Of a stretch of DNA of 64,000 nt, positions 7,912 through 15,888 are shown in pieces. Source of the DNA: Achromobacter seleniivolatilans (lineage in GTDB: Bacteria; Pseudomonadota; Gammaproteobacteria; Burkholderiales; Burkholderiaceae_B); contig NZ_CP132977.1 in assembly GCF_030864005.1 (NCBI RefSeq), positions 121,774-185,773 of the forward strand, given 5' to 3'. The translations under genes were made by a program, and so were the position numbers. The notes beneath the pieces were generated by a model. That model was not told where the DNA came from. It saw only the letters and a list, made by a program, of their open reading frames with translations, and did not search any database. Numbering within the stretch: position 1 is the stretch's first letter; each line of letters opens with the position of its first letter.

Positions 7912-8776
7912 GTTGCCTAGCGTCGGCATGTAGCGCCTGGTGGGCCCTTCACTGCCAGGTCGGTGATGCGACAACGGGCGCGGCCTAATCAGCGCGGATT
8001 CGCCCGGGCCTCGGTGTACCTATGCCTTTTGCTTGGGAAGAACTACCGAAGGTGACCAGCGGCGCGCGATGGCCTATTGCCAACATTCACCATCGTCTGG
8101 ACATGACTAGGGTGCCTTGGCAAGATGCGGCGGCGCAGGCGCCTGCACGGCCGATAGAAGCGCAGGACCATCGTTAAAAGTTTGACGTCTAGTGAGTGAC
8201 GCCCGGGTCCAATAGAAAGCACGAAAGCGGGGAGCGGTCTGCCACATGCGGAATGGTGGAATTGCAGCGCGCCGAAGACGAGCCAAGCCCCGCCACGGTT
8301 TCTCTCTCTCTCTCTACGCCACGCCTGTGTGATGAAGAACTCTCACGAGCACGTGCAAAGCCGGGCTTTTTCGGGGCCCGCTGCGCGACACCGGCCAGCT
8401 ACTGCTGCCCAAGCGCCGGGTCACGTGTATGGGAGAAACTGCCTGTAGTTGACCATGAGCACGCAATGACCGATCGCATCCCGTGAGAGCAGCCTGCGTG
8501 ATGAAGAACTCTCACGGTCCCACGAACCACTAAGCGTTTCTCTGGGGGCGCCGGCCCGCGACTGGTGCCCAAGCGCCGGTCAAGTGTCTGGGAACTGCGT
8601 CAAGCAGGCCGGAGCACGCAATGGCCGATCGCGCCCAGTCAGGGTAATCCTGCGTGATGAAGAACTCTCATAATCGCGATTAAGTTTGACGGCAGCTTAG
8701 GTACCGCAACTGCGCCCAGCAGCCGAGCGTTCATGTGCCAAGGAGATCAGGCCGGCGGCAATAAGCCTCCGAGCGT
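7912..8776. other. 865-bp region without a supported gene
   Basis: No convincing coding frame on either strand. Its right half holds a (TC)n run near 8300-8315 and three copies of a 22-24-bp element embedded in diverged tandem units. It separates plus-strand 7654-7911 from the minus-strand pair ending at 8777. Confidence 0.5.
8323..8670 (+). repeat. Diverged tandem repeat, about 160-bp period
   Basis: The element CCTGYGTGATGAAGAACTCT-CA starts near 8325, 8493 and 8649, about 168 and 156 bp apart. Between them, shared blocks recur in the same order: CCCAAGCGCCGG, then TCA-GTGT-TGGGA, then GAGCACGCAATG-CCGATCGC. Two full units and a third start are visible. CTCTCACG near 8340 and CGTGAGAG near 8482 are inverted copies. 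No coding frame explains the repeats. Confidence 0.7.
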
Positions 8777-9577
8777 TTAGGGCGGGAGGATCAGTGTCGC
8801 TCTTCTCTCGTCTGGAAAGTTGTCGTCGCACATCCAAATCTCGCCGAAGGTGCTTTGGGGGAGACTGTTCTGGACTTGCCCGACAAGCGTCGCCCAGTCT
8901 TCAGGGCTATAAACGGTGTTCAACGTGCACTGGATGACTAGCGTGAAGCCCGCCGGGTATCCCTTACCCGCCTTACTCACGATCTCCCCGCGAATGAAGT
9001 CTGCCATGTGCTCGATGAAGCTGCCGTTTGTGAAGACGAAGGGCTCGGAGAGCACCCTTCGGTTCGGATCACGTTTCGTGGCGGTGGTGCTCAGGTTATG
9101 CACGCTGAACAAAATGCCCTCTTTTTCCAGGCGTTCGCGCGCCAGGTGATCATCGGGATGTTGCGCCGTCGTAATTTCAAAAAATCCGTCTTTCGGCAAA
9201 CCCCGCTGCTCGACAGACTCGCCGCGTTGCCGAAATTCTGCGTCATAGCATTGATTCCCGCTGTGCCAGCAAACGTCAATGTATCTTCTGAGGGAATAAT
9301 TGCTTTTGAGGTAGTGCGCCAGTGGCAAAATTTCTGTGATCAGCTTCCTTTCAAAGGAGGTGGGACGGAGGCGCAATCGCGTCACGCCATCGGGCGCTTC
9401 CAATAAACGCTCAAACAGGCGGTACGCTTGGCGGCAAAACTCCAAGCCGTCGAGCCACACGCCATCGACTGCGGTGTACTTAAGGTCTTCCATGAGCGAT
9501 GTGAGGTCAAGTGAACGTGAAGAATAATCGCCAACCGGCACGCCAGTGTACCGGCCATGTTCACTGACCTGCGACAA
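8777..9577 (-). CDS. Hypothetical protein, possible nuclease-like core
   Basis: A 266-residue protein with a TTG start preceded by GGAGAAGGGGGG, 17 bp after the stop of the upstream gene, so the two form an operon. The middle contains YDAEFRQRGESVEQRG followed by FFEITTAQHPDDHLARERLE, a D/E...E-x-T pattern loosely like the PD-(D/E)XK core, but no lysine follows, so a nuclease role is only a suggestion. The C-terminal part has strands and ends TLILPP. No family recognised. Confidence 0.6.
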   Translation of the reverse strand: MSQVSEHGRYTGVPVGDYSSRSLDLTSLMEDLKYTAVDGVWLDGLEFCRQAYRLFERLLEAPDGVTRLRLRPTSFERKLITEILPLAHYLKSNYSLRRYIDVCWHSGNQCYDAEFRQRGESVEQRGLPKDGFFEITTAQHPDDHLARERLEKEGILFSVHNLSTTATKRDPNRRVLSEPFVFTNGSFIEHMADFIRGEIVSKAGKGYPAGFTLVIQCTLNTVYSPEDWATLVGQVQNSLPQSTFGEIWMCDDNFPDERRATLILPP

Positions 9578-9594
9578 GCCGAATCCCCCTTCTC

Positions 9595-10446
9595 CTAATC
9601 CGAAATCCCGTTGCCGCCGTCGTGGCTGGGCGCGCGAGCAGCCGCCTGCGCTTGGCGGAGACCCTGTCGAAGCCGTTTCACGTATGGACCGTCCACCGAG
9701 ACGTCAGGGTCCAAATCCAAGGCGCAGTTAACCAGTGCAGCGAGCGTTGCGTCGCTGAGCTTGATACTTGGGGGCAGGAACCCCCCACGGGACATGCGAT
9801 TCTGTTCGATGCCCGCGAACCATGCCTTAAAAAAGTCGACTAGCGAAGCCCGGCGTGCCGCGGTCGCAGCCGCCGTCACCGGGTCGGAAGGTTCGGCCGC
9901 CGTGTCTTGGGCATCGTGCGCGATTGCTTCTATGACGTCCGCAAGGTACGGCCAGTACTTCAAATCAAAATGACTCCGCAACGCGTCCAGGGATTCCTGC
10001 ACATGTGATCGAAACAGATAGTTGTCCCGGGCTGCGGCCGCAATCACGTCAACAACGTGATAGTAGGTGTAGCTCTTGAAACCGGACGTGTTGTGTAGTT
10101 GCTCGCGCTGCCGTAGCAGTTTCGCCAGCTCGGCGGCTTTGAGCGCAATATCGGCATTGGTCGCAACCAACTCAGTCCTGCCAGCCCGAGCCCGGGCGAT
10201 TCTCTCCGGATTCCAGAGCGCGGCGGCACCCAGGAGGACATCGAAGAATGCCCAAAGGGCCCTTGGGTGCGGGTCGAGTTTGCTATGCAACTCTTCGTAG
10301 GCCTCCAGCAATTCGAAGCGTCGGGCAAGAAGCCGGTCCACCACGATCACCTGACTCGGCCAAATGTTGTGTTCGGTGTTGTAGCGACGATCCTCGATCA
10401 GGATCTGTTCACAAGCATGTTGTGCGGTTTGCGACGGGTTGGCCAT
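9595..10446 (-). CDS. Hypothetical helical protein
   Basis: A 283-residue, mostly helical, soluble protein with ADIALKAAELAKLLRQREQLHNTSG in its middle and an Ala-rich C-terminus. A conserved-looking stretch runs SYTYYHVVDVIAAAA to FDLKYWPYLADVIEAIA. It is the first gene of a two-gene minus-strand operon with the gene ending at 8777. No signal peptide, membrane span or known motif was seen. Confidence 0.65.
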   Translation of the reverse strand: MANPSQTAQHACEQILIEDRRYNTEHNIWPSQVIVVDRLLARRFELLEAYEELHSKLDPHPRALWAFFDVLLGAAALWNPERIARARAGRTELVATNADIALKAAELAKLLRQREQLHNTSGFKSYTYYHVVDVIAAAARDNYLFRSHVQESLDALRSHFDLKYWPYLADVIEAIAHDAQDTAAEPSDPVTAAATAARRASLVDFFKAWFAGIEQNRMSRGGFLPPSIKLSDATLAALVNCALDLDPDVSVDGPYVKRLRQGLRQAQAAARAPSHDGGNGISD

Positions 10447-10834
10447 GGGGGTACTGGAAAGAGTTTCGATTTCGGCAGTCTAAGCAATTAACTTAGCCCT
10501 GCCGGTACCGCAATTGCCCTCCGTTTGCCAGCCTTCAGGTACCTGTGACGCGGCAATTCCGGCTGTCCCCAGCTCTGACTGGTCACGTCCGAGAGCAGGG
10601 GCTGCTGTCTTACGTCGGCCCCGCATGACGGCTGAAACAGTGGCGGGGCGCGTGGATGCGCCGACGCCACGGGTGCTCGGTCTATTGCCTGCTTCTTCGC
10701 GGCGGGCAGGGGGACTCACCCAGCTATCCGCGCAACTTGAAGTCCGGCTGCAGGGCGCGTCTGCGCTTGTATATCGAACATGTGCAATGTCCAAACTGGA
10801 TGACGCAAATCCAAAGCTGAGTGGACTTTGCCAC
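10447..10834. other. 388-bp stretch with no supported gene
   Basis: Open frames exist on both strands but neither shows family features or a ribosome site. The stretch is GC-rich and lies between two minus-strand genes; it should hold the promoter for the 10446 gene. No repeat or terminator stands out. Confidence 0.4.
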
Positions 10835-11131
10835 CTATTTAGGCTTGCACTCGTACGTTTTGATCTCCCATCCTTCGACATTCTTGCGGGGATTCTGGAT
10901 CAGCCTGAAGGTGCATTGCGACTTGACGGAGTCTGTCACCACTGCCGCCCACTCCCCGTCGACGCTGCTGAGCGTCGTCATGACCTGGTCAACAGGTATC
11001 CCTTCTAGGAGGGATACCTGTTTTGCAGCAACCACACGAGCTCCGTCGCCAGACGTCTGTGCATGCGCGGCGCCTATCCAGGCAAGACACGACGTCGCGA
11101 TATAGAACCCGATGCGAGGGAAGAGTCTCAT
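10835..11131 (-). CDS. Small secreted protein, unknown
   Basis: A 98-residue protein with a clear Sec signal peptide: MRLFPR, hydrophobic IGFYIATSCLAWIG, cleavage after AHA. The mature part of about 70 residues has two cysteines (SQCTFRL, TYECKPK) able to form a disulfide in the periplasm. The start is set at 11131 rather than the longer frame because it places the signal peptide at the N-terminus. A long perfect inverted repeat sits inside the gene. No family recognised. Confidence 0.6.
   Translation of the reverse strand: MRLFPRIGFYIATSCLAWIGAAHAQTSGDGARVVAAKQVSLLEGIPVDQVMTTLSSVDGEWAAVVTDSVKSQCTFRLIQNPRKNVEGWEIKTYECKPK
10991..11022. repeat. 13-bp perfect inverted repeat inside a coding region
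   Basis: AACAGGTATCCCT and AGGGATACCTGTT are separated by six bases that can extend the stem further. It lies within the secreted-protein gene 10835-11131 and encodes residues around KQVSLLEGIPVDQ. It could be an RNA hairpin or a protein-binding site. Confidence 0.6.
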
Positions 11132-11424
11132 GAGTTTCCTTAGGGTGTTCGTAACATTATGAAAGATCGACAAGCCTATCTGTCGACTTCACCGACGTCA
11201 ACGTAGTCTGGCGCAGCTGATCGCGAATTAAACATTCGTACGTAGGTATGTATATATGAATCATATTCGTCGCTCATCGCGGCTGGGGTTCAAGCTGGGC
11301 TCAGTGCCGGCTCCTGCCACCTATCCCGAGCGCGCTGCGTGCTGAGCTTAAGCAGCTGCAGTATGTAATAAAAAGTAATCATCACTGATATACTGCTACA
11401 TCGACGATCCACCTAGAGAACAGT

Positions 11425-12012
11425 ATGACCTTGATTGCAAAACGTATACCTAATGGGTATTCATGGACGCTGGTAACCCGTCTTGGGGATATGTTGGCCA
11501 AAGCTGAGCACGCGTACGGTCGAAGAGACCAAAGCTACACATTGCTTGGAATTGAGTTCCGAGAGGAAGACCCCCAGATATGGTATCCAGGGAATTGCGG
11601 GCATATCGCGATACAGATCACAACTGACGTGATAAACGACATGCCGATGGCCTGCTATCAGTTGGCCCATGAGTGCGTCCATCTGCTTTCCCCTACTGGG
11701 GAGCGGGTCGTCAACGCCTTCGAGGAGGGTCTGGCGACTTACTTTGCCCATAAGTACGTGCAGGAGGAGTTTGGGCGGTACGTCCCGGATTCGTACGCCA
11801 GTTACGCGGCAGCGAAGAATCTCGTCGCCGAACTTCTTGCGTTGGATAGTGATGCAGTGAAGGTTCTGCGCCGAGTCGAACCTACTATCTCAAAGATTAC
11901 GGCGGAGCAGATCACCGTGGCCTATCCTTCGCTCAATCCCGCTACCGCAGCCGCGCTGGCGGCCCCATTCGAACGCGAGGCGGGCGGAATCCAGTTGGCC
12001 CACGCCCAGTAG
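11425..12012 (+). CDS. HExxH metallopeptidase-like protein
   Basis: A 195-residue protein with a zincin signature: H82-E-C-V-H86 in YQLAHECVHLLSP, followed 14 residues later by NAFEEGLATYFA, whose Glu101 is a good third zinc ligand (gluzincin pattern). There is no signal peptide, so it should act in the cytoplasm. It is a lone gene, flanked upstream by an AT-rich region with GCAGTAT/ATACTGC inverted arms (11358-11364, 11390-11396) and downstream by a terminator. Such small plasmid metallopeptidases may process regulators, but the substrate here is unknown. Confidence 0.65.
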   Translation: MTLIAKRIPNGYSWTLVTRLGDMLAKAEHAYGRRDQSYTLLGIEFREEDPQIWYPGNCGHIAIQITTDVINDMPMACYQLAHECVHLLSPTGERVVNAFEEGLATYFAHKYVQEEFGRYVPDSYASYAAAKNLVAELLALDSDAVKVLRRVEPTISKITAEQITVAYPSLNPATAAALAAPFEREAGGIQLAHAQ

Positions 12013-12080
12013 GTCTGCTGTTTGTTTCGATCGGCCCGTTTACTGACGTGACTACACAATTACGTATGTACGTATTGTTG

Positions 12081-12104
12081 AATGCCCCTTTAGAGGGGCA
12101 TTTT
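12081..12104 (+). terminator. Rho-independent terminator
   Basis: AATGCCCCT-TTAG-AGGGGCATT followed by TTC. The stem is perfect and lies 69 bp after the metallopeptidase stop. Confidence 0.75.
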
Positions 12105-12140
12105 CTTGGACGGGGTGGGCAGCGCCGCTGTCGGCAGGCG

Positions 12141-12329
12141 CTACCGAGCCGCGCGCGCCGCGCCCAGGCGGCACTCCAGTTTGTGGGGCATCGCGCCGAC
12201 AGGCGCCACCAGCGGGGGCCGCGGGGCGGGCGTGCCGGCGGGCGCCATGGGCGTCAGCAGCACGCCAAACAACAACAGAGGCGCCGCCAGGGCGGGCAGA
12301 CGGGGTAAGCGGAAAATGGGCTTGGACAT
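12141..12329 (-). CDS. Small exported peptide, unknown
   Basis: A 62-residue frame starting MSKPIFRLPRLP followed by a hydrophobic ALAAPLLLFGVLLTP stretch and a Pro/Ala-rich segment. A GGAG ribosome site lies 8 bp upstream, which favours this start over a longer frame. It looks like a signal-bearing or membrane-anchored peptide. It is convergent with the metallopeptidase gene and shares its terminator region. Coding status is moderate. Confidence 0.4.
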   Translation of the reverse strand: MSKPIFRLPRLPALAAPLLLFGVLLTPMAPAGTPAPRPPLVAPVGAMPHKLECRLGAARAAR

Positions 12330-12473
12330 CGGACAACTCCATGTGTGGGGATGTCCGGAATCTAGGTTTTGGGGTTTATCTGCCTGAAAAAAGCCCGTGG
12401 ACGCCCTGGCGGCTGCGAAAATTGCCCCTGTGGGAGTCTGCTTTTCTGCGCGGTAGGTTAGGGCTATGAAATT

Positions 12474-12540
12474 TGACATATTGCGCCATATGTCAGGTTT
12501 CAGTTATTGACCCGGTATAACTATACCGATTAATATACCG
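12474..12540 (+). promoter_or_regulatory. Promoter with two palindromic operator sites
   Basis: TGACATAT-TGCGCC-ATATGTCA (12474-12495) is a perfect 8-bp inverted repeat. Just after it lies a promoter, TTGACC at 12507 and TAATAT at 12531, spacer 18 bp. Within the spacer CGGTATA-AC-TATACCG (12513-12528) is a second perfect palindrome, and its half-site TATACCG recurs at 12534-12540 over the -10. This should drive the run starting at 12595 and looks tightly repressed. Confidence 0.7.
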
Positions 12541-12594
12541 ATATCGCGCCGCCTCGTCGGTCGCGCCGCTCGCCAACCGCCCCGGAACTCCCGC

Positions 12595-12816
12595 ATGCGC
12601 ACCGCCTACGACCTGCTGATGACCGCGCCCGACGACCAAATCACCCGCTGCCAGCTCGCGCACCGCGCCATCGGCGCCGGCGACTGGGCAGATGCGGCGC
12701 ACTTCCTGCGCAACGCCGCCCGCGAATGCGCCGGCCAGACCTGGGGGCAGGACGCCGCCGCGCTGGCCAGCTTCTGCCAGGCGCGCGTGGCCACCGGCGC
12801 GGCGCCGCGCGCATGA
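12595..12816 (+). CDS. Small hypothetical protein
   Basis: A 73-residue, Ala-rich, helical protein with MTAPDDQITRCQLAHRAI and ADAAHFLRNAARECAG. Its stop overlaps the next start (ATGA at 12813-12816), so it is coupled to the zinc-motif gene downstream. It is the first gene after the operator-bearing promoter. No family is recognised; a small helical regulator or partner is possible. Confidence 0.55.
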   Translation: MRTAYDLLMTAPDDQITRCQLAHRAIGAGDWADAAHFLRNAARECAGQTWGQDAAALASFCQARVATGAAPRA

Positions 12817-13292
12817 ACCCCACCGCCAACGGTGGCGACGCCGGCGGACGCCATCCGGCCGGCCCGCGCTTCGCGGTGCTGGGCGTGACCGACGACCGGG
12901 ATTTTTGCCGGTGTTGCGGCCGCCAGGGCCTGAAGCGCGTGGTCTGGATCGAGGACCGCGAGAGCGGGGCGGTGCAGCACTTCGGCACGACCTGCGCCAC
13001 GGCGCCGGCCAAAAGCTTCGGCGTGGCGCTCGGCGTCAAGGCGGCGATCGCGCGCTTTGAGGACGCGCAGCGCCTGTTCTGGACTCGGGTCAACGCCGAA
13101 TACCGGCGCCGCGGCGGGCGGCACGTGCCCGATAAAGGAAGGCGCGGGGTGTTTGTCGCGGCCGATCCGACGCTGAAAGACGCCATCACGACCGAGCTGC
13201 GCCTGGCGGGCGCCAACCAAGGGTCGCCCGACTCGGTGGCGCAGCGTAGTGAGCATGCCAAGCGTCAGTCAGTCCTGGGGACCGAAAGCTAG
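12813..13292 (+). CDS. Hypothetical protein with Cys motif
   Basis: A 159-residue protein starting MNPTANGG, coupled by ATGA to the gene before it. FAVLGVTDDRDFCRCCGRQG carries a C-x-C-C cluster, and HFGTTCATAPAKS adds another Cys, so a small zinc-binding unit is plausible. The rest (AIARFEDAQRLFWTRVNAEYRRRGG) is helical and basic, fitting nucleic-acid binding. No defined family. Confidence 0.6.
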   Translation: MNPTANGGDAGGRHPAGPRFAVLGVTDDRDFCRCCGRQGLKRVVWIEDRESGAVQHFGTTCATAPAKSFGVALGVKAAIARFEDAQRLFWTRVNAEYRRRGGRHVPDKGRRGVFVAADPTLKDAITTELRLAGANQGSPDSVAQRSEHAKRQSVLGTES

Positions 13293-13296
13293 AATT

Positions 13297-14220
13297 ACAT
13301 GGCACGTCGCCAATGTAGCGTCTGGAGATTTTATGAGTCATAGCATCACTCTCTATTGCGTCGAGACAAAGCAAGCCGTGCATGCGGCAGAACAGTCGTC
13401 CAGCTGGTTCCGTGGCCCGGACTATGCGGTCGTCCTTGGCGCGTTCTGTCTGGCCCATGTCGGCCGTGAACTGAAGACCACGTACGATTTGGATAGCGTC
13501 GTGGACAATTCGTTGGACTACGACGTCTGGACGGCCGAGAACGCAGTAGAGCGATACGCAGCGATCGAGGGCGAGGAACTGGAGCACTTAGAAAGCCGTC
13601 TGGTCTTCCCGTACCTTTGATGGCACGTCGCCCATGTGCCTCAAGGAGATCCTATGAGTACGAGCACCTTTCTCTATTGCGTCGAGACAACGCAGGCCGT
13701 GCATGCGGCAGAATCGTCGTCAGGTTGGTTCCGTGGACCGACCTATGGGCGCGTACTGGGCGCGTTCTGTCTAGCCCATGTGGGATTTGACCTGAAGGTC
13801 GCGTTCGAATTGGACGAGACCGTGCAAAATTCGATGGACTACGACACCTGGACGGCCGAGAACGTAGGTGAGCTATACGCGGCGTTCCGGCACAAGGAGC
13901 TGGTGCCCTTTGAAATCACATGGCACGGCGCCAATGTTGCTCAAGAAGGTCTTACGAGTACGAGCATCTTTCTCTATTGCGTCGAGACTATGCAAGCCGT
14001 GCATGCGGCAGAAACGTCGTCAGGTGGGTTACTTGGACCGAACCGCGAGAGCGTACTGGGCGCGTTCTGCCGGGCCCATGGCGGCTATGACCTGAAGGTC
14101 GCGCGCGACTTGGAGGAGACCGTGGACAATTCGATGGACTACGACGTCTGGACGGCCGAGAACGCAGTCGAGCTGTACGGGGCGTTCCGGCACAAGGAGC
14201 TGGTGCCCTTTGAAAAGCTT
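13297..14220 (+). repeat. Tandem triplication, about 300-bp units
   Basis: Three direct units begin at about 13297, 13619 and 13918. Each starts with a shared leader (ATGGCACG-CGCC-ATGT), then a ribosome-site region and the coding part. The leader and the gene were duplicated together. Unit 1 is the most diverged; units 2 and 3 are closest. Confidence 0.85.
13333..13620 (+). CDS. Triplicated small protein, copy 1
   Basis: A 95-residue protein with GGAG upstream of its ATG. Features shared by the three copies are LYCVET-QAVHAAE, SSSWFRGP, VLGAFCLAHVG, LDYDVWTAENA and a Glu-rich tail. Two conserved cysteines lie in LYC and AFC. No family is recognised and no signal peptide is present. It is single-copy length, unlike the fused copies 2+3 next to it. 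Confidence 0.7.
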   Translation: MSHSITLYCVETKQAVHAAEQSSSWFRGPDYAVVLGAFCLAHVGRELKTTYDLDSVVDNSLDYDVWTAENAVERYAAIEGEELEHLESRLVFPYL

Positions 14221-14247
14221 CTTGTCGAAGCCCTCAAATATTCCTGA
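13654..14247 (+). CDS. Triplicated small protein, copies 2 and 3 fused
   Basis: A 197-residue protein made of two homologous halves: residues 1-88 (STSTFLYCVETTQAVHAAE through AFRHKELVPFE) and about 102-197 (STSIFLYCVETMQAVHAAE through AFRHKELVPFE plus KLLVEALKYS). The linker ITWHGANVAQEGLT is the translated former intergenic leader. The ATG of copy 3 has become ACG at 13957, and the stop of copy 2 is gone. AGGAG precedes the start. This is a recent gene fusion by tandem duplication; the function is unknown. Confidence 0.75.
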   Translation: MSTSTFLYCVETTQAVHAAESSSGWFRGPTYGRVLGAFCLAHVGFDLKVAFELDETVQNSMDYDTWTAENVGELYAAFRHKELVPFEITWHGANVAQEGLTSTSIFLYCVETMQAVHAAETSSGGLLGPNRESVLGAFCRAHGGYDLKVARDLEETVDNSMDYDVWTAENAVELYGAFRHKELVPFEKLLVEALKYS

Positions 14248-14314
14248 TTGAGCCGGGCGGCATTGCCCGCCATTCAGAACAACCGCGATAAATAGCAATC
14301 TTGCCGACCCCGGA

Positions 14315-15451
14315 ATGACGATGCCCTCAGAGACCCCTGATTCCACCCTCCAGCAACTGCCCGCGGGCTGGCGCAGCTTGTGGCGCGCCGAGGTAGTGTC
14401 GTTGCCCGCGCACATTGTCAGCGAGGCATTCACGATCTTCGTGCACGCGGGCGGCCGCGATGCCGCGCATTTGGCCATCCAACGCGCTTTGCACTCGATG
14501 TTCCCGGCCGCCTACCAGGAACTCGACGAGGCCTACTGCAACCTCAGCTCGGCGGGGGAATTGGTGGCCGAAGGGCTATCCGAGCGGCACGTCGACCGGC
14601 TGTTTGAAAGCGCCTGGATGGGCGAAAAGGTTGACGGCTGGGTCCGCGCGCCCGTGTTCGTGGTACCCGAGGCGGCCGCGCTGCACGCCGCCTGGATCAC
14701 CGCCCAGCTCGATCACGCGTCGCAATACGCCTCGCTGGCGTTTGCGCCCGCTCCGGGCGTAGTACCGGATGCGCTCGTGCCGGCGGCGGCACAACGCAAA
14801 GCCCCGGCCCAAGCTATGGCCGAAGCCACGCCTTTGGTAAGCCCCATCCGCCACCACGACGGCTTTCTGATCGTGGGCGACCGCTTGGTCATCAACGTGC
14901 ATCCCTCCGGTGGGCGCGACCAGATTGATATCCACGTATCGGCCACGGCGCGGGCCATCGCCCAGGCCACCGGTCAGGACCGCGACCGGGGCGCGACTCT
15001 GGGCGTGGACGTGGACGAGCGACTCAGCTTTGACCTGGACGAAATCCGCATCGAGGGCGACGTGCTCACCTGCGCCGCGCAATCGCCGTTTATGGCCAGG
15101 TACGCCCCGGGAGTGACGGACTACCGCGAAGGCTTCACGGTGACGCTGGAGCCTGGCCAGGCCGGCGCCGTGCGCCAAGCCCTGGCGCAGCTGCGCCGCG
15201 TGCTGGCCGGGTACCAGGCGGTGGCCGACCACCTGCGGCCCTGGCTCTCCGGCGAGCCTGACCCGTGGAACGTGCAGATTCCGGTGTTCCATCTGGTCGT
15301 GGCCCGAGTGCTGGATGGCGCCGACCAGGCTGCCGCGCTGGCGGCTCTGGACAAGGGCGCCCATTCGATGCCGGCCGATACCAGGCAGCGCATTGCAGAT
15401 CCGGCGCTGTGGGCGGCGCTTGATCGCGCAGCGGGGTCGCCCTCGACCTGA
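14315..15451 (+). CDS. Hypothetical protein, 378 residues
   Basis: A soluble protein with two apparent parts: a helical N-terminal 140 residues (SLWRAEVVSLPAHIVSEAF, LAIQRALHSMFPAAYQELDEAY) and a C-terminal part with strands (HDGFLIVGDRLVINVHPSG, IDIHVSATARAIAQATG, DERLSFDLDEIRIEGD). High GC and Ala-rich. It opens a co-directional run of unknown genes through 17356. No family or motif is recognised. Confidence 0.6.
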   Translation: MTMPSETPDSTLQQLPAGWRSLWRAEVVSLPAHIVSEAFTIFVHAGGRDAAHLAIQRALHSMFPAAYQELDEAYCNLSSAGELVAEGLSERHVDRLFESAWMGEKVDGWVRAPVFVVPEAAALHAAWITAQLDHASQYASLAFAPAPGVVPDALVPAAAQRKAPAQAMAEATPLVSPIRHHDGFLIVGDRLVINVHPSGGRDQIDIHVSATARAIAQATGQDRDRGATLGVDVDERLSFDLDEIRIEGDVLTCAAQSPFMARYAPGVTDYREGFTVTLEPGQAGAVRQALAQLRRVLAGYQAVADHLRPWLSGEPDPWNVQIPVFHLVVARVLDGADQAAALAALDKGAHSMPADTRQRIADPALWAALDRAAGSPST

Positions 15452-15503
15452 GGTCGTCGGCGCAAATCACCAATCGATAGTTAGCCCCGATCTTGAGGAA
15501 AAA

Positions 15504-15863
15504 ATGGAATCGTCGCAGCAAGAGGCATACATGCTGTTCAAGGAAAAGGTACGGGCTGATCGCGCGGCTTGGTGGCGGGAAGTGCGCCTCACCTACTTGG
15601 CGGGGGTAGCGTTGTTCGTCGTATTTCTTGGCGTGCTGGCATTGGTGGCTTGGCTGGCTATTCCCAATAGCACGACTAGATTTCACTTTTCGTCTCTGTA
15701 CGTCGTTGTGCCCATGGTGGCAATGCTTGGGGCCATTCCTCCAGCCCTCATGCTCACGGGCAAGATGCCCAGCGAACATGGGGAAATGATGAACGAAGTG
15801 CTCGGGGAGATCGGCGCGCTAGCAGGGGCGCAGCGCGAAATCCCTGACTCTCCCACGCGATGA
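15504..15863 (+). CDS. Two-span membrane protein, paralogue of the gene at 48466-48891
   Basis: A 119-residue inner-membrane protein with AGGA upstream of its ATG. After a basic lead (KEKVRADRAAWWREVRL) come two spans, about 30-52 and 65-85, then an amphipathic tail ending MNEVLGEIGALAGAQREI. The order WW-(R/K)-E, two spans, I-P-x-A-L, G-K-M-P or G-M-P, then N-E-x-L-x-x-(I/L)-G is also found in 48466-48891, so the two clusters share a gene family. Function unknown. Confidence 0.65.
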   Translation: MESSQQEAYMLFKEKVRADRAAWWREVRLTYLAGVALFVVFLGVLALVAWLAIPNSTTRFHFSSLYVVVPMVAMLGAIPPALMLTGKMPSEHGEMMNEVLGEIGALAGAQREIPDSPTR

Positions 15864-15888
15864 CCTGCCCTTAACAGGATCAACATTC

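Noticed and set aside
8196..8486. 96-residue plus-strand frame in the repeat region
   Set aside because: It runs through the TC tract and the tandem repeat; no ribosome site or protein-like pattern.
8300..8670. Possible CRISPR array or integron attC sites
   Set aside because: Units are ~160 bp with diverged spacers and no cas genes; the elements lack GTTRRRY-type attC ends.
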